Source of the DNA: Lentinus brumalis
Taxonomy: Eukaryota > Basidiomycota > Agaricomycetes > Polyporales > Polyporaceae
NCBI GenBank assembly: GCA_001792895.1
Contig: MARA01000005.1
Coordinates: 1,860,001 to 1,924,000, forward strand
Length of the DNA stretch: 64,000 nt
Direction: 5' to 3'
Shown: piece after piece, positions 23,142-36,206 of the stretch
Layout of the letters: the number at the start of each line of letters is the position of its first letter
Position numbering within the stretch: the first letter of the stretch is position 1
Notes under the pieces: generated by a model
Database searches by the model: none
The model's input: only the letters and a program-made list of their open reading frames with translations
Told to the model about the DNA's origin: nothing
Position numbers and translations under genes: made by a program

Positions 23142-24582
23142 ATGCAAGCGGTCAAGACCACTCTGACCCGGCTTCTTGGTGCGTGGTCACCATGACACCA
23201 CCGCAGACACTGATCTCTGAACGGACGCATGGTTCCCAGGCATCAGGGTCCCAGTCGTATGCGGCGCCATGGCGGGCGGCACTAATGTTCGACTCGCCGT
23301 AAGCCTACACGTAACATTGCGAGGTCATGCCACCACTCATCCTATGGCCTCTACATAGGTTGAGGTGACCCGGGGCGGAGGTTTCGGTTTCGTAGGCGCA
23401 GGCATGCCCCCCTTACTCTCACTCGCGGCTTGATTTGACACATACCGGTCGATACAGCGTTCATCCCACCGGAGAAGCTGCGCGAGGACCTCACCGTTGT
23501 CCGGGACAGCTTCCCGGACCTAGGGCAAAAGCCGCTGCCAATCGGAATCGGGTTCATAGGCTGGCTTCTGGACACCAAGGAGGAGGCTGCCAAGCAGCTC
23601 ATCGACGTCGTTGTCGAGTCCAACGTCCAGGCTCTCTGGCTTGCATTCGGCAATGACCTCTTCCGCTGGATTGAGTACGCCCGGACCACATCCGCAGGTG
23701 CAAGCTCCACCCGCAGGCCACTCATCTTCGTACAAGTCACCTCTGTGGAAGAGGCGCTCCTTGCGGCGAATGAGTGGAAGGCAGACGTGATCGTTGCCCA
23801 AGGTTCGTGCTTCCCCTGCCTGAAACCCAAGTCAAGTCACCGTATGTGCGTCGCACAATCGGGGCGATCTCCGGATCCTGGATAAGCCTCATGCGTTCCC
23901 TTCTCGCACATATTCTCACCCAGTCAACGCCTTCTAGGGAACGAGTCTGGTGGTCACGGGGGCGCCTCAACTCCCAGCACCTTCACGCTGGTGTCCGAGA
24001 TCCTAGCTGCCCTCCCGGGCGATAACGCGCCTCCCGTGCTTGCCGCAGGAGGGCTGGCAAATGGCACCCAAGTCGCCTCTTACCTGACGCTCGGCGCGGC
24101 CGGCGCCGTCCTAGGCACCCGCTTCTTGCTCACTCCCGAGAGCCCGTACTCTGACGTGCAGAAGAAGACGCTTCTCGCTGCCAAGTCCGGCTCGACGACC
24201 CGGACGCTCGCCCTGGATTACGCACGGGGGACGTATGGCTGGCCGAAAGGCATCGACGGGCGCGGCATCCGCAACAAGATAGTCGACGATATCGATTCTG
24301 GCATTCCCCACGAGATCGTACGGGAGAAGCTCACCAAAGGCACGCAAGACGGTGACGCAGACTACATGGTGACATGGAGTGGGACGGGCGTGGGGCTGAT
24401 GCACGAGATCAAGCCGGCAAAGGTGAGTACGAGGCGCAATCGTGTTTTGCGTCTGCCCGCTAGTGCGATCGAGAGAGACTTTGATTGACTCGACTACTTG
24501 CGCCGGACAGGACGTGATGGCGGAGTTGCACACGGACATCGTGCGGCAGCTGCAACGATCACAGACTCTCCTGCAAGATTGA
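23142..24582 (+). CDS. Nitronate monooxygenase / 2-nitropropane dioxygenase family, FMN enzyme
   Basis: Predicted 346-residue FMN-dependent enzyme that oxidises alkyl nitronates, often seen as detoxifying propionate-3-nitronate or nitroalkanes. Exons 23142-23178, 23240-23298, 23359-23401, 23458-23802, 23938-24422, 24511-24582. It is a TIM-barrel protein: the start MQAVKTTLTRLLGIRVPVV is typical, CGAMAGGTN follows, then GGGFGFVGA. GNESGGHGG carries the family's GGH signature with the likely catalytic histidine. VLAAGGLANG and AGAVLGTRFLLTPES form the phosphate-binding side. The third intron (23402-23457) begins GC and is required to keep the frame after GFVGA. The closest biochemical class is fungal class I or II; the exact substrate cannot be read from sequence. 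Confidence 0.88.
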
Positions 24583-25469
24583 ATCCGGAGCCTGACCTGT
24601 GGACATGGAACAATATCTCCCAAAGGAAAGCATGACAGGACATGTACCATTAGCTTATCATCCCCAAAGTAGCTCATTTCCAACTTCTGTCACGCCCCTG
24701 CCCTGGAAGCCAGAAGGTTTGAAGACCCGAAAACGCCCAGTGCCATGGCCCGGGACTGCGCTGCGAGCGGTGGCGGCGGTTACAGTTCGAGGCGATGCGT
24801 GAATCCCTTGCTTCTTCCGCGCAGCGCAGCGTACTTCTACCGCCGGGACAAGAGTGGCTCGCGCATTACGTCCTTTCCACCGCCCAAATTCGTGCTTGAA
24901 GCTTGAAAAATGAGCGGGCGGCCCCAGGTATAGGTCTCCCCGTCTACACGTGAGCGCAGCGGCTGCCAACGCAACTGCGAGCTCCTCATGAGACAGATGC
25001 TCCGTGGCTCCCTGCTGTCTAAAGCCGCTGTCCAAGTGACAGCAGGTGTGCAGAGGAGGGCCTTGTGCCATTCCGTGCCGTCGGACCAGCATCCGTGTTG
25101 CGAGGAGAAGCAAAGGCTCGGTGATAAGGGCGGCGACTCAGCCATTGTCCACTCTTGTGACCAGGCCATGGTACGGCGTTGGCATCCGAACTATCCACCG
25201 ACTGACGGCGAAGTCTAGCTTTGACGTCTCTGGGAACAGTGAGAGTTTGTGGGTTATTCCAAGCTCTACCATCCAGGGACCACCGGCATTCGGAACGTCC
25301 TCCCGCACGGCGGAGGTACTGTATGTAACCCATTGGAAACAGAGCTGCACACATGACCACCGGTCGCGGGAAGAGACGTGGTGTTCTATTCATGACAAGT
25401 GTTTCGGCTTCTAACGTACTCCTACACATCGTACCATGCTTACAATTAACCAAAAAAAATACCAGCAGT
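24583..25469. other. Intergenic between convergent nitronate monooxygenase and PYC genes
   Basis: 887 bases holding the two 3' flanks. No gene was recognised on either strand. Confidence 0.6.
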
Positions 25470-28400
25470 TCAATGCCCAATCTCCACGACCAAGTCGCCC
25501 TGGTTGATCGAGTCACCTGTGGATGGAAAGGTTGGCTTCTGTGAGGCTCTAAAGCACTATGAAGAGCTTACCTTCGTGAACGGTGACACGCTTGATGTGA
25601 CCAGACACAGGTGCGGTAACAGAGGACTCCATCTGTGAAGAGAGTATGAAGTCAGACATAGTTCACTTCCGATCACGGACTGCACAACACATACCTTCAT
25701 CGCGCTCATCACTGGCAGTCGCAATGCTTCGTCAGCAACTCGGAGACTTACACACGGGCATGCCACTTACCGCAGACCGGGTCGCCCTTCTTGATCTCAG
25801 CGCCCTCCTTGACGCGCACCTCGACGACGACGCCGGACATGGGCGCACCCACGGAGCCAGGATCAGACGTGGCCTTTTCGCGAGAGACGGTCTCGACCGC
25901 AGAGTTCTTGTCCTCAACGGACACGGCGCGAATCTGAGACACCATCAGAGACGCTGTCTGACCATGTATAGGATCGACTGCATACCTCGCCGTTGACTTC
26001 GAACCAGACATCGCGCTGAGCACGACCCTCGATGACAGGACCAACTGCCATGAGACGGATGATGAGGGTCTTGCCCTTCTCGATGTCGATCATCATCTCC
26101 TTGCCGATATCTGGACGGGCAAGGAAGTAGCGCGTGGGCACGACGCTGGCATATGGAGGTCAGGCCAAGAGAAAAACGACCATGCATTCAATACGCACCT
26201 CAGGTCACCATACTTCTCGACGAAGCCCTGGTACTCCTCGAAGACCTAGAACACCGTGTGAGAACACTGCTGCAATCGTTTGGAAGATACTTACCTTCGG
26301 ATACATGACATACGACGTGACATCAGAATCCGTGATGTGCTTGCCGAACTTGCTACGGAGTTCCGCCTTGACCTTCCTGAACTCGATGGGCGCAAGTCCG
26401 GCACCGGGCCTGCCGTCGATCTTGGGCTTGTTACGGATGATCTTGCTGCGAAGAGGCTCAGGGAATCCGCCAACAGGTTGTCCAAGGTATCCTTGGAAGA
26501 ACTCGACGACCGAGGACGGGAAGTCAAGCTGGTCTGCGCGCTCGATGACGTCCTGCTTCGAAAACCCGTTCTGGACCATCCACTGCGCGAAGTCGCCAAC
26601 GACCTTCGACGACGGCGTGACCTACATGATGGTAAGGTTTGAGCACCCTGAACTGACCCTGGTCGAGAGGATTTCACCTTGATGATATCTCCACACTGTC
26701 GGGAAGTACCATCAGAATCAGAGCGCTGTGAAGGTTCGCATAGAAACACTTACGAGCTCGTTCGCCTCGACGTACTTCTTCTTGACCTCTGTACCCTGCA
26801 TCAGCATCTCTTCTCTTCGATTTCAGGGCAGGGGTGGTGACATACCAGACCATTGAGTCGCAAGTCCGAGCTGTGCCGATTGGAACTAGATGCGACCCCA
26901 CATCGTCAAGGCACGAACATAGGAAGCATCGCATCGACCCTTACCATCAGGTTCGTGTATTGGCCACCAGGCATCTCGTGGTCGAAGACACTAGAATCCG
27001 ACGCACGGACGTTCGCCTCGAAGCATGAGTACAGCATCCGGACTTGAGTCCAGTACATGTTGAGTGCCTGGATATCCTCATAGCGAATTCCAGTTCCGAG
27101 GTGGGTCTGCTCAAGCGCCGTGCAAACAGCGCCCATCGGTGGCTGCGAGGTGAGACCAGACATGCCTAGGAAGGAGCGGTTATAAGCATGTCATAACAGA
27201 ACTTCTGATGGTCTTACTGTCAATAGCGACGTCGACGACATCAGCACCAGCGGCGGCGGCAGCAAGCATGCTGGCGGTGGAGATACCTGCAGTATCGTGG
27301 GAGTGGACATGGATAGGAAGGTCGGGGTACTTCTTCCTGATCGCACCGATGAGGCTGGCAGAGAAAGGCGGTTAAGACTCAAGAACTGCAGGAGTGGACA
27401 GAGAAGACTCACATGGTAGCCGCCTGGGGCTTCAGCAACCCAGCCATGTCTTTGATGCCGAGTACATGGATGCCCTCCGCCACAAGCTGGTCGACGAAGT
27501 CGAGGTAGTACTGCAAGGTGTACTTGGTCTTCTTGGGGTTGGCGACATCGCCAGTATAGCAAACGACGGCTTCGCAGACACCTCCGGCCTTCTTCGCAGC
27601 GTCGATACCGAGCTTCATCTGTAAGCGGGAGGATATGAGTATATTTTGATTCATGTGTTCATTTTACTTCACGCACGTTCTCTGTATACGAAGGTGAGCT
27701 TCACTTTTCGCATACGGAGGGACCAAGTGGACTCACCGATGTAGTTCAGCGAGTCGAAGACACGGAAGATATCGAGTCCGTTCTCCACTGCCTTCTTAGA
27801 AAAGTCGTAGATCGCGTTATCACTTTTAGATGTCAGTACCACTGTTCGGCGGCTGCCTCAGGACTACTCACGGGTAGCTTGTGTAGCCAACACCGTTGGC
27901 ACCACGGACAAGGGCCTGGAGGGGAATGTTGGGGACGAGCTTGCGCAGGGTACGCTATCAATGTTGTCGATCGTCAGCACTGAGGCCTCAAACTATGGTA
28001 ACCGTGACATACCAGACGGTCCCATGGATCCTCGTACAGGAACCGCATAGCGACGTCGAACGTGGCGCCGCCCCAGCACTCCAGACTGTACGCGTTCGCG
28101 AGAGCCCAGCTCGTCTCCTTCGCAATGTTGACCATGTCGATTGTGCGCAGGCGGGTAGCCAGGAGGGACTGGTGCGCGTCACGCCAGGTTGTGTCCATGA
28201 TGAGCACACCAGGGTACTCGCGGACAGCCTTTGCGAATGCCTCGGGACCCTTCTCGACAATGATGTTGCGCCATCCAACCTCACAAGGGAAGGAGGTGTC
28301 GAGCGGGGGTCCACTGGGGTCCTCGCGGTTAGCAAGCTTGGGGATGACGATCTCGTCCTTGAGACCGGGCTCGCCCTGCTGACCCTTGATCGAGGAGCCG

Positions 28401-30471
28401 TTGACGGCCAGGTCTCCGAGGTATGCGAGCAGCTTCTGAGCACGGTTCTGACTCTGGACAAGCTTGAACAGCTCGGGCGTGTCATCGATGAACTGTAGCA
28501 CGCGTATCAGTACGGCTCCCTTGTATGAAATTTTCCTAGTACTCACGGTTGTCCAAGTCTTTCCGCCGATGAAAACATCGTGTGTGAGCAGGCGGAACAA
28601 GAATGGGATGTTCGTCTACGATACTACGTTAGTGGAGGTTCTGCACGCCCGTGAGATGAGATACGTGCCTTGACGCCGCGGATACGGAACTCAACAAGTG
28701 CACGAAGCATCTTACGGCGAGCCACCTCATACGTTGTGCCACTGACGGTCACCTTGACCAGCAAACTGTCGTAGTGGGGCTAAAACATATTCATGTTCAG
28801 CACATGCGCGCACGACGTCCTGCACGTCACTTACAGTGATCTGCGCGCCAGCAAAGCCAGAGCTGGCGTCCAGACGGACGCCATTGCCACCAGCGCTACG
28901 GTAGACCTCAATTTTACCAGTGTCAGGCTGGAAGTTTTGAGACGCGTCCTCAGTCGTCACACGGCATTGAATAGCCCACCCGCGCTTCGTGATAGCCTCC
29001 TGAGTGAGACCGAGCTGAGGCAAAGTTGCGCCCGCAGCGATCTGGATCTGTGCAGCGACGATGTCGATACCAGTGATTTCCTCTGATCGGAGATGAGTTG
29101 TGTATCCATTATCATCAAAGCTGCTAGGAGATAATTACCAGTGATGGTGTGCTCAACCTGGATACGGGGGTTGATTTCAATGAAGTAATGCCGTCCCATC
29201 TGGTCAACCAAAAACTCGGCAGTTCCGGCGTTCCTGTAGCCAACACTCTTCGCCAGCTTGATCGCATCTGCGAGGATGGCCCTGCGGACCTCTTCAGGCA
29301 GGTGCGTCGCCGGGGCAACCTCGACGACCTTCTGGTGACGACGCTGAACGGAGCAGTCGCGCTCAAAGAGGTGAACGGTGTTGCCGACCGCGTCAGCAAG
29401 GATTTGGACCTCGATATGGCGTGGGCGCTCAAGGAAGCGCTCAATGAAGACGGTGCCGTCGCCGAACGCAGCCTTGGCCTCAGACACGGCGCGCTCGAAT
29501 GAGTCCCTGAAGTCCGCTTGCTCACGGACAACACGCATGCCACGACCACCGCCACCCATGGCAGCCTTAATTATCACTGTGTGTAAGGCATATGTCAGGT
29601 GACCGTGACAAGACGCCTTCAGAGATACATACCGGGGAAACCGTACTCCTTAATGAAGGCATCTGCCTCGTTCCAAGCATCGACAGGTCCAGGAGTACCG
29701 GGCACGACGGGGACGCCAATCTTCATGGCTGTCAGACAAGGTCAGCAACTATCGCACGTTCCGGCGTTGAGAACTCACCGATGGTACGAGCCTTTGTCTT
29801 GTCTCCGAGCTGGTCGATGACTTCGGGGGAAGGGCCAACGAAGGCAAGGCCTGCCTGCTCGACCTTCCGTGCGAACTCTGCGTTCTCGGAAAGGAAGCCG
29901 TATCTGCGGACAAGAGGGCGCGTGCATGAGTATCACCATGAAACGTAAACGGAGGAGAGCCCATACCCGGGGTGGATCATATCAACTCCATGCTCGAGGG
30001 CAATCCGAATGATATCGTCTTGAGCGAGGTATGCTCCGACGGGAGTGAGCCCCTTTCCTACTTGATATGCTTCATCGGCCTGCAAGTGCGGACAAGGGTG
30101 AGCAAGAGCACGAGAAGACGCCGCGGCGCGCGTACCTTCTGACGATGGGCAGAGAGCCGGTCCTCAATGGAAAAGATAGCGACAGTGTGCATCGCAAGCT
30201 CATGCGCAGTGCGGAAGACACGGATGGCGATTTCCTGCGGACGCGCCACATCGGATGAGCACTTTGTAGATGGTCACCAAACGTGAGGGATAGTGGCACA
30301 TACACCTCGGTTTGCAACAAGAATCTTGGTCAGTGGCCCGGAGTGCCCTGCCGCCTTACGCCGCATGGTCTGGATGGAGTGAACGGGGGTACCCGGGGCA
30401 CTGGGGGTGCCGGCGAACATAGCAGCCAACCTCGGGGGGTGGAGAGTCGACGACCCGGTGGACGACGCCAT
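25470..30471 (-). CDS. PYC: Pyruvate carboxylase
   Basis: Predicted 1202-residue biotin enzyme carboxylating pyruvate to oxaloacetate. Exons 30471-30304, 30234-30136, 30079-29967, 29903-29779, 29728-29633, 29576-29139, 29082-28835, 28779-28669, 28615-28547, 28492-28013, 27954-27872, 27832-27737, 27681-27677, 27618-27414, 27354-27218, 27165-26945, 26885-26846, 26788-26754, 26695-26678, 26621-26295, 26245-26199, 26145-25986, 25933-25771, 25711-25695, 25632-25572, 25516-25470; their sum is a whole number of codons. Biotin carboxylase: [34 protein letters not shown]. Carboxyltransferase: [23 protein letters not shown]-terminal biotinyl domain: VMSAMKMESS, lysine biotinylated. No clear targeting peptide, so probably cytosolic. 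Oddities: exons of 5, 17 and 18 bases, and a GC-AG intron at 28668-28616. Confidence 0.97.
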
Positions 30472-31082
30472 GGCTCGATACGCTGACTAGAGCTGGGAGT
30501 GTTGTGGATGGTCGTCGAGCCAGGCGATGAGGACGATGGAGGAGAGAAAGAGACGACGGAAGTGCGGGGGAGGGCGAATAGAGACGCGTAGATAGCGCAA
30601 GTGTATATCAAGTGATCTGGTATGATCTCATAGATCAGATTCAGTGCTCTGCGCGTCGGGGGGCGCCTTCCGAAGAATCCGAACCTAATTCCGCACGTTT
30701 GCCCGCCGTTATATCCCTGCAGCCCGGCGTTACTGCGGGCCTTCCGCTAAACCCCACCACTCGCGGTCATTCTGTCGAACACTGGGACCGCTGGACACCA
30801 GAAACCCAAGGATGTGTCCCTATCGCCATCGCCATGGCGCAACTCTCGCTATCGTACGTTTGCATCCAGCCGCACGTTCGCGATTCGCGCCTGCCCAACG
30901 CCCAGCCTTCCCGGTCTCCACAGCCGTCCTCATTGGCCGCGGGCTTGTCACGAGCCAAGACTTGTCGCACATCCCCGTATCCAGCCCAAGTCCGCAAAAC
31001 AGTGCATTCTATCTTGGTAGTCCACGCATCGAACACAGATACAGCACGCGCTGCTGCGCGTCGTCGACCTCCTTCCTCGGCA
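30472..31082. promoter_or_regulatory. Promoter region of PYC and 3' flank of VRG4
   Basis: 611 bases between two minus-strand genes. It must contain the PYC promoter near 30,472-30,900. No certain elements were recognised. Confidence 0.45.
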
Positions 31083-32660
31083 TCACGACGTCCTATTCGC
31101 TAATGGTATGATGCCTTGCTGGGCCGCCGTCTCCGCCTTCTTCTGGTTGTTCTTCGCCACCGCGTACACCAGGCCGGCAAAGAACCCAACGCCGATTGCA
31201 GTCACCGACCCGAAGGTGACAGCATCGCCAAAGAATATCATTCCCGACGCAGCAACGGGTAGCTTGTTGAGCGCACCGACCATGCTGAGACATGACGTCA
31301 AACATTTGTTGAGTCCAAAATGTTATTGGTACGAACCTGTATGTCGTGCTGCTCGTTGCTCGGATACACCACGCAGTTGTGTACGAGATACCGACAGCTG
31401 CGCCACCAGAGAATGCAATCGCGAAAAGCAAGAAGGTCCGCGTCTCGGGTGGGCTATCAACCAATCCTGTCAGTGTCCACGGCTTGGCAAAGCCAAAGAA
31501 ACGCGCACAAGTTGCGGGTGAGGTTGTCATAGCCCCAGTCCTCGGCAATAATCGAGGCCACTGCAAGGACGGGTATGGAGAGCAGATTGTTGTAGAACAT
31601 TGTGTCCCAGTCCGAGAAGCCGGTTCCTTTGATCTTCTTCCTCATTGTTAGAACCTGCAGGGCCATTCAGTCCTTGGCATCTCCAACTGAAGGTATGTGT
31701 GCCTACGTATGCTGCGCTCGTGACACAATTCATGAACATCCAGAAATACCCAACATTCAACTTAGAGACAACCCCGGTGACGGAAGAAAGGCCGCCGCTA
31801 ACTGCTTCAGCGACAGCCGGATCCCCAACTGCGAGCGCGTCGCTGACGTCCGCCCAAGCGGCAATCACGGACGAAATGACCTAGGAAACATGCGAGTGAG
31901 CGGTCAGGGTGCCTATACGCTAGCATGTCAACTTACCATCAGGATGAAGGAGACCAGGGTGAGGCCTGTGACGCGCCCACCGAACCAGATAACCTCTCCG
32001 TAAGCCTGCGAACAAACTCAATCAATACTTAGTCTCTAACGTGGCGGGTGAGCAGTCTCACGATGAGGATGATAGTCAGGTTCTTGAAGATCGTGTACAC
32101 GGGTATGCTGAGGTATTGCTGCGAGACCCAGCGTAAGCATTCTTCCGTTTCAGTGCGCGAGTAACGTACCAAACTCTTGGAACCCGTGTAGATTACGCCA
32201 ACCAGCATCACGCTGATAGGAAACCACATCTTCGCTTCCTTCATGTCGAAGTCACGGAACGAAATGATGCCCAAAGTCTTCACGACCATAACGCACGCGA
32301 CACAGACGGAGGACTGAATGCATAGCAGGAGGAAGTTCATGTTGAACGAATGTCCTGACACGACGAACTACACGTCGAAGCATCTTGTGGCATGAGAGGG
32401 TATCTGTTGAAAGACGGTGCAGATAACGCACCTTGTTCACGACCGTCATAAGAATCGATGCCATGCAGTAACATACAACGGGTGCGACTAAGTGGCATGT
32501 TGAAACACATGTTAGCTGCCACATCGTTAGGACATGGTGAAGTATCGTGCGCACCCGTAGAGGCCACTTTGGTATGAGAGTTCACAGACCCGGTGGCAAG
32601 AGCCTTCTTGATTTCGGCAACATCTTCTTCCCCCTTCGTCGACGAGTGTCTATCTGCCAT
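31083..32660 (-). CDS. VRG4: Golgi GDP-mannose transporter
   Basis: Predicted 374-residue nucleotide-sugar transporter that imports GDP-mannose into the Golgi for glycan and glycolipid mannosylation. Exons 32660-32555, 32487-32432, 32367-32170, 32118-32062, 32005-31937, 31880-31707, 31654-31509, 31453-31337, 31284-31083. About ten hydrophobic helices follow a hydrophilic N terminus. GALNKLP, the GDP-mannose-binding signature of the Vrg4/GONST group, is intact in the last third, as is the [13 protein letters not shown] region. The lysine-containing end ([13 protein letters not shown]) is cytosolic. All junctions are standard GT-AG and in phase. It shares a 537-base divergent promoter with ERG27. 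Confidence 0.95.
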
Positions 32661-33197
32661 TCTCTAGCAGAGTTGTTGGAAAGCGAAAGCGAGAGCCTGA
32701 GATCAACGCAGCAGGGGAAATGGGAGGTTTGCGAGGGTGTGTGAAGCCTGAGAGGCGGTGTACAGTCTATAATCAAGTAGGGCAGAGTTCCAGTATTATC
32801 ACCGAGTCAAACCAGTGTCGAAGAGTAAAGTGGTAGTAAAGAGCGGACGGAAGACGGCTGAACGAGTACTTGGGACAGAACAGGCGACTAGCAGACCTCG
32901 TTGGCGCAGAAGAGAGTGGAGGAAACGAAGCGCCCATAAAGCTTCCCGCGTTGGCCTTCCACGCAACTCCGAGTGGTACGACGGAGGAAGGACCCATAAT
33001 ATCCCTCTCCTTTTTGTCTTCCTCACCACTACGGCAACCCTACCATCTAGAGACAGCTCAGAGCCGCCGACTACCCTAGAGACCGCCGCATCAGAACCCA
33101 CAGCTCAGTGACGGCGTCCTGCTCAAGTCCTGCTTGATACCCCACATAGACGCGGAATAAGTATCCTCACCAAGACCTTGCCAGCGCATAGTGCGAG
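32661..33197. promoter_or_regulatory. Divergent promoter, VRG4 / ERG27
   Basis: 537 bases between the two start codons, which point apart. No clear TATA box was recognised. Confidence 0.5.
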
Positions 33198-34923
33198 ATG
33201 TCCAAGGGCCTCGTCATTGTTGTTACGGGGGCAAACGGGTCAGTACACCGGTCTAGAACACACATATCAATAACTGACGCGCCGATACGCATTTGCAGGG
33301 GCGTTGGCTTCGGCATCTGCCACCGTCTCCTCGTACAGCTATCCTCTCCGAACCCACCAGACGCGCAACCATATTTCAAGCTCGAGGTACCGGGTACGAC
33401 CTATGCCAATGTGGCCGGGGACAGCAGGATCGTCGATGAGTACACGTTCGACGCGGACGCCGGCGTGACCATCATCATGGCCTGCAGAGATCTGAAGCGC
33501 GCGGAGGACGCCCGGGCACGGCTGTACGGGCTTCTGGACAAGCATATCTCGAAGCTGCGTACCGGATCGGAGGAGGAGCGCTACGCGCGCAAGTTCAGGA
33601 AGAATGTGAGGCTGGAGCTGGAAAGGCTTGACCTGTCCTCGGTACGAAGCGTGCTGGACTTTGGGAGGGCTGTTACACAGAAGTGAGTGTTGTCTTCCGT
33701 GACCTCGAGTTCTCTCCACTGGCATCTAGCCCGCCGGATGCACGCATGAACCTAGTCGTGTGTTGAGGTGGGGTGGAGGAGTCTTGAGCACGGCTCGTAC
33801 CATCTAGAGTACCTGGTGTCCGCTTTGAATATGACTGACTGAACACCTGTTCTGACTTAGGTACGAATATCTCTCACATCTAATATTCAATGCCGGTACC
33901 GCAACATATAGCCATCTCGACGTCTTGGGGTTTGCCTGGGACCTGATCAGGTTCCCTATACATGCCTGCCAACATCCGCGTCGCAATATACAAGTGAACG
34001 GCGTGCTCAGCAAGGACAACCTGGGGTACACATGGCAATGCAACGTCTTCGGTCATTACGTTCTTGTAGGTCTCCTTGCCTGACCTCTTATGAGCATCTC
34101 TCTCATAGCAAATATGACAGTATCGTTCCGTGCAGCCCCTTCTTATCGCATACGCCGAGAAAGTTGGGTCATCCGCACGGGTTTTGTGGATGTCTTCCTT
34201 GGACGCGGAACCTGAGTTCGACCCGTCAGATGACTGGCAACTCACCAAGACGATGCATTCGTACCAAGCCTCCAAGTTCCAAGTAGAGCTCATCGCTGCG
34301 GAACTTGAGAGACGGACCCTCGAAGCCCAGGAGACCGGTCGCGCCTCGAATATGTCAGAGCTGGTCGCACCTCACGGGGAGATACACCATCTCGTCGTCA
34401 GCCCTGGCGTGACTGCGACGAATATGAGCTCGCTACTCAACATCCCTATACCTGGCTGGCGATGGTTGATGCTCACAGCTTTCTTCCTGGTACGTAGCTC
34501 ACATCTCAATTGTGGCTCGTACTGACTGTATGTTACTGTCGCCAGGTCCGTCTGATAGGCTCGACGCATATCCTCATGTCGCTCTATGCCGCTGCGGTCT
34601 CCGCGGTCCATCTCGCGCTCGTCCCTCTACGCGCAGTGCCGACCGTCAGAAATTCGCCCCGACTCTCGCCGGCTGATGTTGAATACCCCTTCTGGCATTC
34701 TTACCACGGCAAGACAGCCTCTAGGGTGCAACTTCTCCGGTTTGGATCGGAGAACGATCGATGGGGAAACGAGCGGCCGGGCGTCGTTGCGGTACCAGTA
34801 TGGGAAGAACATCCTAGTGCGGGCGAAGTGCTGCTCGAGAGGTTTGAGAGGCTGTACGAAGCCTTCGAGATGGCAGAGGCCACGAGAGGGATCGGAAAAG
34901 CGGGTAACGGACAGGCAGCCTGA
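33198..34923 (+). CDS. ERG27: 3-ketosteroid reductase of ergosterol synthesis
   Basis: Predicted 458-residue short-chain dehydrogenase/reductase performing the 3-keto reduction step of C-4 demethylation in ergosterol synthesis, with Erg25/Erg26 at the ER or lipid droplets. Exons 33198-33238, 33299-33682, 33861-34065, 34121-34489, 34546-34923. TGANGGVGFGIC is the NAD(P)H-binding glycine motif, split by the first intron. LIFNAG is the second core motif. WMSSLDAEP carries the catalytic serine, and YQASKFQ the catalytic Tyr-x3-Lys. VSPGVTATNM follows as usual. The long insert between the first strand and the CRDL segment and the long C-terminal extension with hydrophobic stretches (LIGSTHILMSLYAAAV) are typical of fungal Erg27. 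Confidence 0.9.
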
Positions 34924-35093
34924 TTAATGCAGATTCTCGGTTGGAGAACTTCCGAGTCATTACTACTACTCACTCAGTGCTTGTTATTGGAGTTTGGGAT
35001 GTGGCATCCGTTCTTGTCTTGTCCCGCATTTGCAGAGTTTAGCCGAACACAATAGGTAGACCTTGTTCACAGTTGCTCCCTGTTGCTTCCTCG

Positions 35094-35121
35094 AACTTTG
35101 ACTTTGAGTTGAGTCAAAGTT
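35094..35121. repeat. Perfect 10-base inverted repeat, 8-base loop
   Basis: Arms aactttgact and agtcaaagtt lie about 170 bases after the ERG27 stop. The position would suit a 3'-end hairpin. Confidence 0.75.
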
Positions 35122-36113
35122 GAGTCCCAGTGAGAACCGTCCCTATTCTGTTCAATTTCAAGCTAGGAGGATATAGGGTAAGCTAGGTTTATCTGGGCTG
35201 CTCGTCGGAAGACCGCATAGACTGACAGCTCCTTCCATTCTAGGCTTCGTGTTGCCTACTTTTGGAGCACGAACTCAAGACGACCTTGTCCACTTTCCGC
35301 AACTGCACGTCGCGATGTGCACAAGTTTCGCCCATCGAGTGCGCATTCGCACAACCGACGCGTTGATAAGTTGCAACTGCCCTCTGAACAGACGTCAGTC
35401 CCTCTGTTATGTAAGCGCCATGATCTGGTCAAGTTCGACCGTTCGGGCCCTCGCCTGCAGTGTTCCTCTCTCTCACCACCATCATCTCTGCCTGTGTATC
35501 TGCGCCTTGCCTCCTCCTCACGTTCTCCCGTCGCGCTCGCGAGGTCTTGCCAACAGACAGCCATAGAAATTGAAGCAAATACTTAAGTAAGTAGTCCGGA
35601 TGCCCTTGTGATGTCGCTGACGTCACCGCGCGCATATAGGGACTCCGTATGAGTGGCCCCATCCCTATGGGAGAACGCTTGGTGAGTCGCCCAGAGTCTC
35701 TGGAGGTCCGGCATTGTTGACGTGGAGGAATTGGGTTGGACGTGCAGGCAGTGGGATTGCAGGTGAGGCTTTCGTAGCTCTGACGGATACTCAGCTGAAC
35801 GTCGCACTCACAGCCTTCCCGGGGACGGACATCGCGAGCGCGGTACTCGGACGCGGCAACGGACATTGCGAGCGCGGCACTGGGGCACAGCGCAGACGAC
35901 GCTTGGGCGCGGCGATGGACGTCGCGAGCACGACATTCCGGCGTGGCGGAGCACCTCGCAAGCACGGTGAGTGCCAATTTTTGGTGCACTGGAGGGGTGG
36001 GCTGGGTACCTGGAGGGCGGGTTAAGTATGAGCATAGCTATACGTGTATATGACGATATGTGTCAATATATTATTCCAATTCTTCCTACACACCAGTAGC
36101 GTTGAGTAGACCG

Positions 36114-36206
36114 TAATAGATCTGCTCATGTGGAGCCGGTTGGAATCATATAGGGAGGTCTATAAAACCGGGACAATTTTGTATTGTCGTCTATGCAGAT
36201 CTATTA
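36114..36206. repeat. 12-base inverted repeat in an AT-rich tract
   Basis: Arms taatagatctgc (36114-36125) and gcagatctatta (36195-36206) face each other over 69 bases, within roughly 260 bases of AT-rich DNA in an otherwise GC-rich window. This could be a remnant of a small transposable element or a regulatory hairpin. Confidence 0.6.

Noticed and set aside
35700..36030. Open frame over the GC-rich imperfect repeats upstream of the intersectin gene
   Set aside because: The repeats are short and imperfect, and the frame has no domain or splice support.
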